A stretch of 64,000 nt of DNA from Brevibacterium daeguense (GCF_021729135.1 NZ_JAJTWW010000001.1:310001-374000); one strand, 5' to 3'; shown: positions 10,455-20,302, counted from the first letter of the stretch. Made by a program: numbers and translations. Notes: generated by a model from the sequence alone, not told the origin.

Positions 10455-11282
10455 ATGTTCGGTTCCAAGGTGGAACTGAAGACCGCGGCACAGCTGCGCT
10501 CGATGCGCCGGGCCGGTCTGGTCACGCGGGCGGCTCTCGACGCCGCCCGCGCGGCGTGTGTGCCCGGCGCCACCACGGCCGACGTCGACGCGGCTGCCGC
10601 AGCCGTGATCGCAGATCACGACGCGACGTCGAACTTCAAGGGCTACCACGGGTTCCCGGCGACCGTGTGCGTCTCGGTCAACGAGGAGATCGTGCACGGC
10701 ATCCCCGGTGATCGGGTGCTGGCCGCCGGGGATCTGGTGTCCATCGACGGCGGTGCGATCGTCGAGGGGTTCCACGGGGACTCCGCGTTCACGATGATCG
10801 TGGGCGGTCCGGAGTCCGGCCGAGCCGAGGACCAGCGTCTGTCGGATGTCACCGAGGAGGCGATGTGGGCGGGCATCGCCGCGTTCGCCACGGCCAAGCG
10901 GGTGGGCGAGATCGGCGCCGCGATCGAGGAGTCCACCGCCCGCACCGCCCCCGACCTCGGACTCGTCGAGGACTACACCGGGCATGGCATCGGATCACAG
11001 ATGCACATGGAACCCGAGGTGCTCAACTACCGCGCGCGCAGCCTCGGGCCGAAGATCCGCCCCGGGATGTGCCTGGCGATCGAGCCGATGCTGGTCCTCG
11101 GCCAGACCTCCTCCCGGACCCTCGACGACGAGTGGACGGTGGTCACCGAGGACGGTTCGCGGGCGGCCCACTGGGAGCACACCGTCGCCCGCCACGAGGG
11201 CGGGATCTGGGTGCTCACGGCAGCGGACGGCGGAGCCGAGCGGCTGGCCGCTTACGGAGTGTCGCCCGTCCCGGTCGACTGA
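10455..11282 (+). CDS. map: Methionine aminopeptidase, type I
   Basis: Removes the initiator methionine from new proteins using a two-metal site. It is 275 aa. The fold is recognisable from 'CVSVNEEIVHGIPGD' near residues 72-86, the metal-ligand region 'GDLVSIDGG', 'TGHGIGSQMHMEP' near residues 173-185 and the C-terminal 'EHTVA' Glu ligand. Location after secY-adk is the classic arrangement. Confidence 0.96.
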   Translation: MFGSKVELKTAAQLRSMRRAGLVTRAALDAARAACVPGATTADVDAAAAAVIADHDATSNFKGYHGFPATVCVSVNEEIVHGIPGDRVLAAGDLVSIDGGAIVEGFHGDSAFTMIVGGPESGRAEDQRLSDVTEEAMWAGIAAFATAKRVGEIGAAIEESTARTAPDLGLVEDYTGHGIGSQMHMEPEVLNYRARSLGPKIRPGMCLAIEPMLVLGQTSSRTLDDEWTVVTEDGSRAAHWEHTVARHEGGIWVLTAADGGAERLAAYGVSPVPVD

Positions 11283-11316
11283 GCCGCAGCTTCCGTCCGG
11301 CTCGCTGAGCTGTCTC

Positions 11317-12465
11317 TCAGCCGCCGAGCGCTGTGCCCATGCGCTCGACGATCTCGGCGAGAATCGGCCTCGGCGTGGCGAAGTTGAGCCGCACATGCCC
11401 GGCTCCGACCTGCCCGCACTCTCTCCCGTCCGTGAGCACGACTCCGGCCTGCTCCCGGAAGAACTCAGCGGGGCCCTGCGGCAGCTGACAGTCGCGCAGG
11501 TCGATCCAGGAGATGTAGGTCCCCTGCGGCATCACCCACTTCGCCTCGGGGAGATGCTGCGCCAGCAAGTCCCCGAGCAGGCGACGGTTGTCGTCCAGGT
11601 AGGCGATCTGCTCGGCCAGCCATGCGTCGCCGTCGCGATAGGCGGCGGTATTGGCGACGATTCCCGGGACTGCCGTCGAATGGGAGACGAACTCCCCGAA
11701 CTCCCGGTAGCGGGCCAGATCGGCCGCGTTCGAGAAGATGATCTGCGCGCACTTCAGGCCGGGGATGTTGAATGCCTTCGATGCGGAGGTGGAGGTGATC
11801 GCGTGCCTGGCTGCCGCCTCGCTGACGGAGGCATAGGGGATGTGGGAGCCGGCCTCGTACACGAGAGGAGCGTGGATCTCATCGGCGAAGACGCGGCCGG
11901 AGTGGCGCTCGACGAGTTCGCTGATGTGCTCCAGCTCCTGCCCCGTGTAGACCTTGCCGATCGGGTTGTGCGGATTGCAGACCACCAGGAGCGCACCCGG
12001 GGTCATCGCAGCATCGACGGCGTCGAAGTCGATCTCCCACCCGGAGTCCGTGCGCAGCATGGGGACCTCGCGAACCTCGCGGCCGTGCAGCGGCGCGACT
12101 CGGAAGAACGGCATGTAGGCCGGCGTCGGCAGGACGACCGGTGCCCCGGGCTCGGTGAAGATGTCGATTGTCGCCGCGAAGGCGGTGATGACGTCGGGAA
12201 CGGCCGCGACTTGGGCCGGCGGCACCTCCCAGCCGAAGCGCCTGGCGCAGAACTCCGCAGTCGCGGCAGCCATGTCCCGGGTCATCGCGGGAGGCGCGTA
12301 GGTGAAGAGCTCCGCCTGCTGCAGCTCCGCCAGCGCGCGGTGGACCGCGGGCGCGGTGCCGAAATCTGCCTCGGCGATGAAGGCGCCGAGGGTATCCGGA
12401 TAGGTCGTCCACTTGAGAGAGCCGCGGGCGCGGAGCTCCTCGGCGCTGTATTCGGGAATCGTCAT
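11317..12465 (-). CDS. PLP-dependent C-S lyase, MalY/PatB type
   Basis: Fold-type I aminotransferase-like enzyme, most similar to the MalY/PatB cystathionine beta-lyases that release pyruvate, ammonia and a thiol. I start at ATG 12465 (382 aa) because GTGGAGAC provides a ribosome site; a longer upstream frame is not supported. Visible features are 'LLVVCNPHNPIGKVYTG' in the substrate-binding region, 'VFADEIHAPLVY' with the PLP-contacting Asp, and the Schiff-base lysine in 'STSASKAFNIPGLKCAQI'. It is convergent with map. The exact substrate cannot be told from sequence. Confidence 0.85.
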   Translation of the reverse strand: MTIPEYSAEELRARGSLKWTTYPDTLGAFIAEADFGTAPAVHRALAELQQAELFTYAPPAMTRDMAAATAEFCARRFGWEVPPAQVAAVPDVITAFAATIDIFTEPGAPVVLPTPAYMPFFRVAPLHGREVREVPMLRTDSGWEIDFDAVDAAMTPGALLVVCNPHNPIGKVYTGQELEHISELVERHSGRVFADEIHAPLVYEAGSHIPYASVSEAAARHAITSTSASKAFNIPGLKCAQIIFSNAADLARYREFGEFVSHSTAVPGIVANTAAYRDGDAWLAEQIAYLDDNRRLLGDLLAQHLPEAKWVMPQGTYISWIDLRDCQLPQGPAEFFREQAGVVLTDGRECGQVGAGHVRLNFATPRPILAEIVERMGTALGG

Positions 12466-12509
12466 GTCTCCACGGTAGCCGCCGAGACGGCAGCGCGGGC
12501 GGGCGGTGC

Positions 12510-13583
12510 TCACGGTGCGGCCGGAGCGCGCGGTCCCACGTTCACGCTGATGAAAGCCCTTCGGAACTGGGCCGCCGACAGGTACAGGTCCGTGCGCCGA
12601 GGCTCTCCCTCAGCGCCGCCGTGAGGATTGCGGACGTGGACCCGAGGCGCCAGGCCGGGCTCCCGGCAGCCGTCCTCGGTGAACGACGCGACCTCCATCA
12701 CGACGTAGACGTGCCCGTCCATGAACGCGATGCTCCGGTCCGGGTCGTCCTCCCGGTGGAGCATGAACGATCCACCGGGCCTGATCAGCGTCGAGGCGAG
12801 CACCGGCCTCCCCGCCCCGAGCCAGGCGGCAGCAGGTCGGAGAGTGCGCGGCACCGGCCGCGCCGGACACCACCTGCCGGTGAGCAGTCGGAAGGCGGTG
12901 CCGGCGAAGTTGAACTGGGTGCGGCGGTAGCTGCCTCTGCCGTGGGCGATCGCAAGGGCCTTCTCGACCAGTGAGGCGCCGTTGGGGCGCAGCCGACGAT
13001 CGCCCGCGCGGTGGCGCGGCGGCACACGATCGCTCAGCGTGATCCAGCGGGGGAGCGGGGTGTGGAGCCGGACCTGGACGAGCCCGTTCGGCAGCGGCCG
13101 GAGCAGCGAGGCGATGAAGCCGGGCCAGGCGTGCTCGCACGCGGCCAGGACTGCGATGAACCAGCAGTCGCCGAGGCGCCCCTGCCGCACGTGCTCGGCC
13201 CTCCCGGGAACGGGACGGGCCGCCGGGACAGCGCAGGCGGGACCTCGGGTGCGGGGTTCGAGAGCGGGGACGGTGTCGAGGACACGGGCCGCCTCGGCCG
13301 CGGTGAGGTGCTCGCCGAGGAGCTCGAGCACGGCCGGGCCCGCGGAGTCGAGGAGCCCGAGCCGGCGCAGCAGCCGGCCGCGGACCGTCGATGTCCGCCA
13401 GGCGGAGGCGCTGAGCTCCGCCGAGAGGGCTCCCAGGTCTGCTCTGGGTGCGGGCTCGATCGCGAGGAGTCGGCGGAGCCGTTCAGCGGCGTCGACTCGA
13501 GCGGCGGGGGACACCAGCGGGGAGAGACGCGGGGAGACGGGCAGCATTGGCGTTGACGGCCTGATTGGGTTAGAGTGGTTCAC
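12510..13583 (-). CDS. Calpain-like C2 cysteine protease domain protein
   Basis: Looks like a bacterial member of peptidase family C2. The 357-aa product (GTG 13583; a shorter start at 13547 is possible) has a helical N-terminal 120 residues of unknown role. The papain-like core follows: '[16 protein letters not shown]' with Cys140, '[11 protein letters not shown]' near residue 205 as in the calpain core, His291 in 'DGHVYVV', and Asn319 in 'VRNPHGG'. All three catalytic positions are present. No signal peptide or membrane segment is seen, so it is probably cytosolic. It has no obvious partner; it is divergent from infA. Substrate unknown. Confidence 0.75.
   Translation of the reverse strand: MNHSNPIRPSTPMLPVSPRLSPLVSPAARVDAAERLRRLLAIEPAPRADLGALSAELSASAWRTSTVRGRLLRRLGLLDSAGPAVLELLGEHLTAAEAARVLDTVPALEPRTRGPACAVPAARPVPGRAEHVRQGRLGDCWFIAVLAACEHAWPGFIASLLRPLPNGLVQVRLHTPLPRWITLSDRVPPRHRAGDRRLRPNGASLVEKALAIAHGRGSYRRTQFNFAGTAFRLLTGRWCPARPVPRTLRPAAAWLGAGRPVLASTLIRPGGSFMLHREDDPDRSIAFMDGHVYVVMEVASFTEDGCREPGLAPRVHVRNPHGGAEGEPRRTDLYLSAAQFRRAFISVNVGPRAPAAP
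13547..13576 (+). promoter_or_regulatory. Possible infA operon promoter
   Basis: TTGGCG (13547-13552) and TAGAGT (13571-13576) are spaced by 18 bp, which would give a leader of about 190 bases before infA. The site lies at the 5' end of the divergent calpain-like gene. Confidence 0.3.
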
Positions 13584-13774
13584 TGGTCTGTGACCGGCGG
13601 GCAGGGTGTCGCCGTCCTCTTCATGAGCTTAGCGCAAAGCAAGAGGCGATTGGCGCTTTCCCGGCAGAGCAGATCCCGGTCGAATCGGATCCCGCCCGGG
13701 CAGCCGAAGAGGATCCGAGTGACGAACGAATCGCGGCCCGCTGTGGTTGCGGGAAGATGAGGTACACGAACGAT

Positions 13775-13996
13775 ATGGCCAAAAAAGAAGGGGTCATTGA
13801 GATCGAGGGCACCGTTGTCGAGGCTCTGCCGAACGCCACGTTCCGCGTCGAGCTGAGCAACGGGCACAAGGTGCTTGCGCACATCTCAGGAAAGATGCGC
13901 CAGCACTACATCCGAATCCTTCCCGAGGACCGTGTCGTGGTGGAGCTGTCTCCCTACGACCTGTCCCGCGGACGCATCGTCTACCGGTACAAGTAA
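13775..13996 (+). CDS. infA: Translation initiation factor IF-1
   Basis: IF-1 occupies the 30S A site during initiation. The conserved start '[20 protein letters not shown]' gives 73 aa, the standard length. An in-frame ATG six codons upstream (13757) is less likely. The product ends in the usual '[12 protein letters not shown]'. It heads the infA-rpmJ-rpsM group. Confidence 0.96.
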   Translation: MAKKEGVIEIEGTVVEALPNATFRVELSNGHKVLAHISGKMRQHYIRILPEDRVVVELSPYDLSRGRIVYRYK

Positions 13997-14076
13997 GAGA
14001 TCTCTTCGACAGCTTTCGCCGTTCCTGCCCCAGGGTCACGACCCCGGGGTATTCGCGGTGAGAAGAAGGAATAACG

Positions 14077-14190
14077 ATGAAGGTTAAGCCAAGCGTCAAG
14101 AAGATCTGCGACAACTGCAAGGTGATCCGGCGCAACAGCCGGGTCATGGTGATCTGCGACAACCCGCGCCACAAGCAGCGTCAGGGCTGA
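14077..14190 (+). CDS. rpmJ: 50S ribosomal protein L36
   Basis: A 37-residue protein starting '[20 protein letters not shown]'. It keeps the zinc ribbon Cys11-x2-Cys14, Cys27 and His32 ('[11 protein letters not shown]' at the end), so it is the zinc-binding form. An AGAAGGA ribosome site precedes the ATG. Position between infA and rpsM is canonical. Confidence 0.97.
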   Translation: MKVKPSVKKICDNCKVIRRNSRVMVICDNPRHKQRQG

Positions 14191-14258
14191 TCGCTTCACC
14201 TGGAGCAGATCTCGTTCGCACTGGCGCGCTCGCGTCAGCTGTGAGCACCACACCCAAG

Positions 14259-14341
14259 CAGGCCTCGACCCCTGGAGACAGGACGACACCCCCGGTTCGG
14301 AGGCCGGGGACCCGCGGGCACAGCCCAGCGGGACAGGCCTG
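14259..14341 (+). promoter_or_regulatory. Multi-stem structured leader before rpsM
   Basis: A closing stem CAGGCCT (14259-14265) with AGGCCTG (14335-14341) encloses three hairpins. They are CCTG-GAGA-CAGG (14271-14282, a GNRA tetraloop), CCCCGG with CCGGGG (14290-14309), and CCCGCGGGC-ACA-GCCC-A-GCGGG (14311-14332). It ends 38 bases before the rpsM start. It could be a ribosomal-protein autoregulatory leader; no known family is recognised. Confidence 0.5.
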
Positions 14342-14378
14342 AGCAAGCACCTCTGATCAGACAATGGAGAAATAGCCG

Positions 14379-14747
14379 ATGGCACGTCTTGCCGGAGTCG
14401 ACCTCCCGCGCGAAAAGCGCGTGGAAGTCGCCTTGACATACATCTATGGTGTGGGCCGCACTCGTGCGAGCCAGACCCTGACGGAAACCGGGATCAGCCC
14501 GAACACCCGTGTGAAAGACCTGACCGATGCTGAGCTCGTGCAGCTGCGCGACTACATCGAAGGCACATTCAAAGTGGAGGGTGACCTCCGTCGTGAGGTT
14601 GCTGCCGACATCCGCCGCAAGGTCGAGATCGGCAGCTACGAAGGCCTGCGCCACCGCCGCGGACTTCCTGTCCGCGGACAGCGCACGAAGACCAATGCGC
14701 GCACCCGCAAGGGCCCGAAGCGCACTGTGGCCGGTAAGAAGAAGTAA
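14379..14747 (+). CDS. rpsM: 30S ribosomal protein S13
   Basis: S13 bridges the 30S head to the 50S subunit and contacts P-site tRNA. It is 122 aa with '[20 protein letters not shown]' at the start and '[20 protein letters not shown]' near residues 89-108, both diagnostic. A GGAG site precedes the ATG. Confidence 0.98.
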   Translation: MARLAGVDLPREKRVEVALTYIYGVGRTRASQTLTETGISPNTRVKDLTDAELVQLRDYIEGTFKVEGDLRREVAADIRRKVEIGSYEGLRHRRGLPVRGQRTKTNARTRKGPKRTVAGKKK

Positions 14748-14781
14748 TCACCCCCTAGCCTTCGATCAGGAGTTTTGAAGC

Positions 14782-15189
14782 ATGCCGCCCAAGACACGCG
14801 CAGCATCAGCTGCTCGCAAGCCGCGCCGCAGGGACAAGAAGAACATTGTCAACGGCCAGGCTCACATCAAGTCCACATTCAACAACACGATCGTCTCGAT
14901 CACCGACGCGACCGGAGCCGTGATCTCCTGGGCTTCCTCCGGCGAGGTCGGTTTCAAGGGATCGCGCAAGTCCACCCCCTACGCCGCGCAGATGGCCGCC
15001 GAATCGGCTGCTCGTCGCGCGCAGGAGCACGGCCTCAAGAAGGTCGACGTCTTCGTCAAGGGACCGGGCTCGGGCCGTGAGACCGCGATCCGCTCCCTCC
15101 AGGCAGCAGGCCTGGAGCTGGGCACCATTCAGGACGTGACCCCGACGCCGCACAACGGCTGCCGGCCGCCCAAGCGTCGCCGCGGCTGA
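14782..15189 (+). CDS. rpsK: 30S ribosomal protein S11
   Basis: S11 lines the 30S platform near the E site. It is 135 aa with '[20 protein letters not shown]' and the C-terminal signature '[20 protein letters not shown]'. In many actinobacteria rpsD (S4) comes next, but here it is replaced by a 152-bp gap with a strong hairpin. Confidence 0.98.
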   Translation: MPPKTRAASAARKPRRRDKKNIVNGQAHIKSTFNNTIVSITDATGAVISWASSGEVGFKGSRKSTPYAAQMAAESAARRAQEHGLKKVDVFVKGPGSGRETAIRSLQAAGLELGTIQDVTPTPHNGCRPPKRRRG

Positions 15190-15203
15190 GCCGCTCCGAT
15201 GAG

Positions 15204-15242
15204 CCGGTGCTCGCGGGGGAGACCATCCCCCGCGAGCGCCGG
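15204..15242 (+). terminator. Strong hairpin between rpsK and rpoA
   Basis: A 17-bp stem (15204-15220 with 15226-15242, one G-U pair) closes a 5-base loop 14 bp after the rpsK stop. No T-run follows. It is likely a terminator or attenuator that sets rpoA-rplQ apart from the upstream genes. Confidence 0.65.
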
Positions 15243-15341
15243 CCCGTCGGCCTTCCACACCCCCGCAAGCGTCACGAGTAGCAATACTCTCAAGTGCATT
15301 GCGAGCGTCATATAGCGGATGCTCGCCGAAAGGAAGCCCAC

Positions 15342-16340
15342 GTGCTGATTGCACAGCGCCCCACGCTCACGGAAGAGGTTGTAGCCACCTATCGTTCGCG
15401 GTTCGTCATCGAGCCGCTCGAACCGGGATTCGGCTACACCCTCGGAAACTCGCTGCGTCGCACCCTGCTGTCGTCCATCCCCGGTGCTGCCGTCACCAGC
15501 ATCCGGGTCGACGGTGTGCTCCATGAGTTCACCACCGTGCCGGGGATCAAGGAGGATGTCACCGAGTTCATCCTCAACCTCAAGTCGCTCGTCGTCTCCT
15601 CGGAGTTCGATGAACCGGTCGTCGCCTACCTGCGCAAGCAGGGCCCGGGGACAGTCACCGCCGAAGACATTTCCGCTCCCGCGGGTGTCGAGATCCACAA
15701 CCCCGAGCTGTTCATCGCCACCCTCAACGAGGACGGGCGACTGGACATGGAGCTGACGATCGAGCGCGGTCGCGGCTACGTGTCGGCGGCGCAGAACAAG
15801 AACGCCGACGCGGAGATCGGGCGCATCCCGGTCGACTCGATCTACTCGCCGGTCCTCAAGGTGACCTACAAGGTCGAGGCCACCCGTGTCGAGCAGCGCA
15901 CCGACTTCGACCGCCTGGTGGTCGACGTGGAGACCAAGCCCTCGATCACCCCGCGTGATGCCGTGGCCTCCGCCGGCAAGACCCTCGTCGAGCTGTTCGG
16001 CCTGGCCCGGGAGCTCAACGTCGAGGCGGAGGGCATCGAGATCGGGCCTTCACCCGTCGATGCCGCGATGGCTGCCGACCTGGCCCTGGCCATCGAGGAC
16101 CTGGACCTCACCGTCCGCTCGTACAACTGCCTCAAGCGTGAGGGGATCCACACGGTCGGCGAGCTCGTCTCGCGCAGCGAAACCGACCTGATGGACATCC
16201 GCAACTTCGGCTCGAAGTCCATCGACGAGGTCAAGCAGAAGCTCAGCGAGCTGGGCCTCAGCCTCAAGGACAGCCCTGCCGATTACGACAATGCCCCCGA
16301 AGGCGAGGACACGTCCTTCGTCGAGGACGAGCAGTTCTAA
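15342..16340 (+). CDS. rpoA: RNA polymerase alpha subunit
   Basis: Alpha subunit that nucleates RNA polymerase assembly. I start at GTG 15342 (332 aa, '[13 protein letters not shown]'), which has AAAGGAAG upstream and matches the family start. The N-terminal dimerisation domain (residues 1-230; '[20 protein letters not shown]' near residues 22-41) is followed by the C-terminal DNA- and activator-binding domain ('[14 protein letters not shown]' near residue 263). The tail is acidic. Confidence 0.98.
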   Translation: MLIAQRPTLTEEVVATYRSRFVIEPLEPGFGYTLGNSLRRTLLSSIPGAAVTSIRVDGVLHEFTTVPGIKEDVTEFILNLKSLVVSSEFDEPVVAYLRKQGPGTVTAEDISAPAGVEIHNPELFIATLNEDGRLDMELTIERGRGYVSAAQNKNADAEIGRIPVDSIYSPVLKVTYKVEATRVEQRTDFDRLVVDVETKPSITPRDAVASAGKTLVELFGLARELNVEAEGIEIGPSPVDAAMAADLALAIEDLDLTVRSYNCLKREGIHTVGELVSRSETDLMDIRNFGSKSIDEVKQKLSELGLSLKDSPADYDNAPEGEDTSFVEDEQF

Positions 16341-16360
16341 GAATTCCAAGGAGATAAACC

Positions 16361-16993
16361 ATGCCCACGCCTACCAAGGGGCCCCGTCTGGGTGGTTCCC
16401 CGGCGCACGAGCGGATGCTGCTGAACAACATGGCCGCTCAGCTCTTCGAGAACAAGTCGATCACCACGACCGTCACCAAGGCCAAGCGCCTCCGCCCGGT
16501 CGCCGAGCGCCTGATCACCTTCGCCAAGCGCGGAGACCTCGCGGCTCGTCGCCGGGTGCTGGCGCAGATCACCGACAAGTCGATCGTGCACGAGCTGTTC
16601 ACCTCGATCGCTCCGGCCGTCGCTGAACGTCCGGGCGGCTACACCCGGATCACCAAGATCGGCCCGCGCAAGGGCGACAACGCCCCGATGGCCGTGATCG
16701 AGCTGGTGCTCGAGCCGTACTCGCCCAAGCAGGCCACCGTGAAGGAAGCAGAGGCCGCAACCCAGGCGGCTGCTGCCGATTCCGGCTCCGACGCCTCCGC
16801 CGAGGCGTCCGCTGCTGAGGAGACCACCTCCCAGGACGAGTCCGCCGAGGGCACCGCTGCTGACGAGACCGTGGAAGAGGCACCCGCTGCCGATTCCGAG
16901 GCGTCCGCCGAGGCGTCCTCCGAAGGCGAGTCCTCCGAAGGCGAGTCCTCCGAGGGCGAGTCCTCCGAAGGCGAGTCCGCCGAGGAGAAGTGA
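16361..16993 (+). CDS. rplQ: 50S ribosomal protein L17 with acidic repeat tail
   Basis: L17 lies at the tunnel exit. Residues 1-125 are the conserved domain ('[20 protein letters not shown]' start). A further 85 residues or so are rich in Ala, Glu and Ser and end in tandem SSEGE units, making 210 aa against about 127 in E. coli. Tails of this kind occur in actinobacteria. An AAGGAG ribosome site precedes the ATG. It ends the rpoA unit. Confidence 0.97.
   Translation: MPTPTKGPRLGGSPAHERMLLNNMAAQLFENKSITTTVTKAKRLRPVAERLITFAKRGDLAARRRVLAQITDKSIVHELFTSIAPAVAERPGGYTRITKIGPRKGDNAPMAVIELVLEPYSPKQATVKEAEAATQAAAADSGSDASAEASAAEETTSQDESAEGTAADETVEEAPAADSEASAEASSEGESSEGESSEGESSEGESAEEK
16916..16975 (+). 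repeat. 15-bp x 4 tandem repeat in rplQ
   Basis: Four near-identical units of TCCTCCGAAGGCGAG encode the SSEGE tail of L17. The in-frame unit length means that copy-number change would lengthen or shorten the tail without a frameshift. Confidence 0.85.
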
Positions 16994-17017
16994 GTCCCAC
17001 TCCTGCGCTCAGCTGAC

Positions 17018-17049
17018 AAGGGCTGCGATCCGTCTGGATCGCAGCCCTT
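17018..17049 (+). terminator. Terminator after rplQ
   Basis: A 14-bp stem (17018-17031 with 17036-17049) with loop GTCT is followed by TTTG. It ends the ribosomal region and may also serve the convergent purU gene. Confidence 0.85.
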
Positions 17050-17073
17050 TGCCATTCAGGCGCAGCGGGATCG

Positions 17074-17925
17074 TCAGCTGAACACGACAGTCCGGCTGCC
17101 ATCGAGGATGACACGGCCCTGGGCGTGCCACCGGACGGCGCGGGCGAGCACCGAGGCCTCGATCTCCTGGCCCTGCCGGACGAAGTCCTCGACCGGCTGG
17201 GAGTGCGTCACGCGGGTGACGTCCTGCTCGATGATCGGCCCCTCGTCGAGGTCGCTGGTGACGTAATGGGCGGTGGCACCGATGATCTTGACCCCGCGGG
17301 CATGCGCCTGGTGGTAGGGACGCGCGCCCTTGAAGCTCGGCAGGAACGAATGGTGGATGTTGATCACGCGCCCCATCATGCGGTCGCAGACCGCGGGGGA
17401 GAGGATCTGCATGTACCGGGCGAGCACGACCAGCTCGACGTCGAGCTCGTCGACCAGGTGGAGCAGCCGGTCCTCGGCTTCCTGCTTGGTGTCGGGGGTG
17501 ACGGGGATGTGGTGGAAGGGAACCTCGTGGAACTCGGCCATCGGGGCCAGCGTGTCGTGGTTGCCCACGACCCCGACGATGTCGGTGGGCAGCACTCCCG
17601 AGTGCTGCTGGAACAGCAGGGTGTTGAGGCAGTGGCCGGCCTTGGACACCATGACCAGGGTCCGCTGCCGGCGCTGCGCGGAATGCAGCTCGACCGTCAT
17701 GCCCAGTCGGCGCACGATGGGCGCCAGCGCCTCCCGGATGACCTCCTCGTCCGCTGAGGTGCGGAACTGCAGGCGGAGGAAGAACAGCTCGGTGTCCTGC
17801 GACCCGAACTGCTGGGATTCGGTGATCGTGGCGTCGATGCCCACCAGCGCCCCGGAGACGGCGTAGACGATGCCGGAGCGGTCGGGGCAGGAGATCGAGA
17901 GGACCCATTCGTGGTCAGATGTCAT
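17074..17925 (-). CDS. purU: Formyltetrahydrofolate deformylase
   Basis: Hydrolyses 10-formyl-THF to THF and formate, balancing the one-carbon pool. The 283-aa product has an N-terminal ACT domain (residues 1-85) and a PurN-like formyltransferase domain. The catalytic Asn189 and His191 lie in 'VINIHHSFLPSF', and Asp227 in 'SDLDEGPIIEQD'. It lies next to glyA and folD, which supply the same cofactor pool. The ATG directly follows a -10-like box, suggesting a leaderless mRNA. Confidence 0.93.
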   Translation of the reverse strand: MTSDHEWVLSISCPDRSGIVYAVSGALVGIDATITESQQFGSQDTELFFLRLQFRTSADEEVIREALAPIVRRLGMTVELHSAQRRQRTLVMVSKAGHCLNTLLFQQHSGVLPTDIVGVVGNHDTLAPMAEFHEVPFHHIPVTPDTKQEAEDRLLHLVDELDVELVVLARYMQILSPAVCDRMMGRVINIHHSFLPSFKGARPYHQAHARGVKIIGATAHYVTSDLDEGPIIEQDVTRVTHSQPVEDFVRQGQEIEASVLARAVRWHAQGRVILDGSRTVVFS

Positions 17926-17931
17926 GGGCTC

Positions 17932-17937
17932 ATCCTA
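17932..17937 (-). promoter_or_regulatory. Leaderless-type -10 box for purU
   Basis: TAGGAT on the minus strand ends 6 bases before the purU ATG and there is no ribosome site, so transcription would start at the start codon. Confidence 0.45.
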
Positions 17938-18048
17938 CGAGTCGGCGGGCACCGGGCTCGCCGCGGTCCCGGCTCCCGGACAGGCTGCGCCTGGTACTGT
18001 ATTCGCAGGCATCGCGCCGTTGCCGCAGACGTCCCTAGGAGCTGATGA

Positions 18049-19332
18049 ATGACTGACGTGTCGAACTCGATGAACGCCTCGCTGGGCGAGATCGATCCGG
18101 AGATCGCGGCGGTGCTGGACCAGGAGCTGGATCGGCAGCGCACGTTCCTCGAGATGATCGCATCGGAGAACTTCGTGCCCCGCGCCGTGCTCCAGGCCGC
18201 GGGCTCAGTCCTCACCAACAAGTACGCCGAAGGCTATCCGGGACGCCGCTACTACGGCGGCTGCGAGGCCGTCGACATCGCGGAGAACCTCGCCCTCGAC
18301 CGTGTGAAGAAGCTCTTCGGGGCGGAGTACGCCAACGTCCAGCCCCACTCGGGCGCCTCCGCCAACGCCGCTGTGATGCACGCGTTCGCCCGCGCGGGCG
18401 ACAGACTCCTCGGTCTCGAGCTCGCCCACGGCGGCCACCTGACGCACGGGATGAAGATCAACTTCTCCGGACGGCTGTACGACGTCGCCTCCTACGAAGT
18501 CGATCCGGACACCTACCGCATCGACATGGACGTGGTCCGGCAGCGTGCCCTCGAGCACCGGCCCAAGGTCATCGTCGCCGGCTGGTCGGCATACCCCCGC
18601 CAGCTCGACTTCGAGGCGTTCCGATCGATCGCCGACGAGGTCGGGGCGGCACTGTGGGTCGACATGGCCCACTTCGCAGGTCTGGTCGCCGCGGGGCTCC
18701 ATCCCAACCCCGTGCCGCTGGCCGACGTCGTGTCCTCGACGGTGCACAAGACCATCGGCGGGCCGCGCTCCGGGTTCATCCTCAGCCGCGATCCCGAGCA
18801 TGCCAAGAAGCTCAACTCCGCGGTGTTCCCCGGCCAGCAGGGCGGGCCCCTCATGCACGTCGTCGCGGCCAAGGCCGTCGCCTTCAAGCTGGCGGCGACC
18901 GAGGAGTTCAAGCAGCGCCAGGAGCGCACTCTGGAAGGCGCCCGGATCCTCGCCGAGCGGCTGCTCGCCTCGGATGTGGCCGAGTCCGGCGCGTCCGTGC
19001 TGACCGGCGGCACCGACGTCCACCTGGTGCTCGTCGACCTGCGCAATTCGCAGCTGGACGGCCAGCAGGCCGAGGACATCCTCCACGAGGTGGGCATCAC
19101 CGTCAACCGCAACTCGGTGCCGTTCGATCCGCGGCCTCCGATGGTCACCTCCGGTCTGCGGATCGGCACCCCGGCGCTGGCCACCCGCGGCTTCGGCGCC
19201 GCAGAATTCACCGAGGTCGCCGACGTCATCGCAGAGGCTCTCAAACCCAGCCCGGACGTCGAGACGCTCCGTGCCCGGGTGAACCGGCTCGCCGCCGACT
19301 TCCCGCTCTACGAAGGGCTGGAACAGTACTGA
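18049..19332 (+). CDS. glyA: Serine hydroxymethyltransferase
   Basis: PLP enzyme converting serine and THF to glycine and 5,10-methylene-THF. It is 427 aa, full length. '[20 protein letters not shown]' near residues 33-52, '[13 protein letters not shown]' and '[13 protein letters not shown]' near residue 205 are conserved. The PLP lysine lies in '[16 protein letters not shown]'. TAGGAG precedes the ATG. A TACTGT element about 50 bp upstream may be its -10. The stop overlaps folD. Confidence 0.97.
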   Translation: MTDVSNSMNASLGEIDPEIAAVLDQELDRQRTFLEMIASENFVPRAVLQAAGSVLTNKYAEGYPGRRYYGGCEAVDIAENLALDRVKKLFGAEYANVQPHSGASANAAVMHAFARAGDRLLGLELAHGGHLTHGMKINFSGRLYDVASYEVDPDTYRIDMDVVRQRALEHRPKVIVAGWSAYPRQLDFEAFRSIADEVGAALWVDMAHFAGLVAAGLHPNPVPLADVVSSTVHKTIGGPRSGFILSRDPEHAKKLNSAVFPGQQGGPLMHVVAAKAVAFKLAATEEFKQRQERTLEGARILAERLLASDVAESGASVLTGGTDVHLVLVDLRNSQLDGQQAEDILHEVGITVNRNSVPFDPRPPMVTSGLRIGTPALATRGFGAAEFTEVADVIAEALKPSPDVETLRARVNRLAADFPLYEGLEQY

Positions 19333-20216
19333 TGGGCGCTCAGATCCTTGATGGCAAGGCGGCCGCGAAGGCGATCAAGGAGGAGCTGGCGGGCCGGGTC
19401 GCGGCGCTGCGCGAGGCCGGCATCGTGCCCGGCCTCGGCACCGTCCTGGTCGGCGAGGACCCCGGATCGCAGTCCTATGTCGCAGGAAAGCACCGTGACT
19501 GCGCGCAGGTCGGCATCGAATCGATCCGCCGGGACCTGCCGTCGACGATCACCGCGGCCGAGCTCGACGAGGTCATCGACGAGCTCAACGCCGACCCCGC
19601 CTGCACTGCCTACATCGTCCAGCTGCCGCTCCCGGAGCAGATCGACACCGATCACGTCCTCGAGCGGATCAGCCCCGACAAGGACGCCGACGGTCTCCAT
19701 CCGACGAACCTCGGGCGGCTGATGCTCAACGTCAGCCGGCCCATCAGCTCGCCGCTTCCGTGCACTCCGCGCGGAGTCATCGAGCTCATGGAGCGCAACG
19801 GGATCGAGCTGCCCGGAAAGCATGTGGTCGTCGTCGGCCGCGGCGTGACCGTGGGCCGCTCGATCGGCGCGCTGCTGACCCGGCGGGAGTACAACGCCAC
19901 GGTGACGCTGACGCACACCGGCACCGTGAACCTCGATGAGGTGCTGCGCTCGGCCGACGTCATCGTCGCCGCAGCGGGTTCCCCCGGGCTGGTGCGGGCC
20001 GAGGCGGTCGCGCCGGGGGCGGTCGTGCTCGACGTCGGAGTCTCCCGCGTGGAGGATCCGGAGACCGGCAAGGGCAGGATCGTCGGAGACGTCGACCCGG
20101 GAGTCGCCGAGGTGGCGGCCTGGCTGTCTCCCAACCCCGGGGGAGTCGGTCCGATGACACGGGCCCTGCTGCTGCGCAACGTCGTCGAGATCGCCGAGCG
20201 GCAGGCCGGTCACTGA
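19332..20216 (+). CDS. folD: Bifunctional methylenetetrahydrofolate dehydrogenase/cyclohydrolase
   Basis: Oxidises 5,10-methylene-THF (made by GlyA) and hydrolyses the product to 10-formyl-THF. ATG 19332 overlaps the glyA stop and gives 294 aa. '[14 protein letters not shown]' with the catalytic Lys lies near residues 52-65, '[10 protein letters not shown]' near residue 97, and the NADP motif '[17 protein letters not shown]' near residues 162-178. The open frame extends upstream inside glyA but that part is a shadow. Confidence 0.96.
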   Translation: MGAQILDGKAAAKAIKEELAGRVAALREAGIVPGLGTVLVGEDPGSQSYVAGKHRDCAQVGIESIRRDLPSTITAAELDEVIDELNADPACTAYIVQLPLPEQIDTDHVLERISPDKDADGLHPTNLGRLMLNVSRPISSPLPCTPRGVIELMERNGIELPGKHVVVVGRGVTVGRSIGALLTRREYNATVTLTHTGTVNLDEVLRSADVIVAAAGSPGLVRAEAVAPGAVVLDVGVSRVEDPETGKGRIVGDVDPGVAEVAAWLSPNPGGVGPMTRALLLRNVVEIAERQAGH

Positions 20217-20238
20217 GCTGATCGGGAGTCGTGAATGA

Positions 20239-20277
20239 ACCGGGCCCGGGATTCCGCGAAGGAATCCCGGGCCCGGT
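20239..20277. terminator. Bidirectional terminator between folD and a GNAT gene
   Basis: A perfect 17-bp inverted repeat (20239-20255 with 20261-20277), 5-base loop, lies between the convergent genes and can serve both. Confidence 0.8.
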
Positions 20278-20302
20278 GTCTGCTCCCAGCAGCCTGCGAT
20301 GG

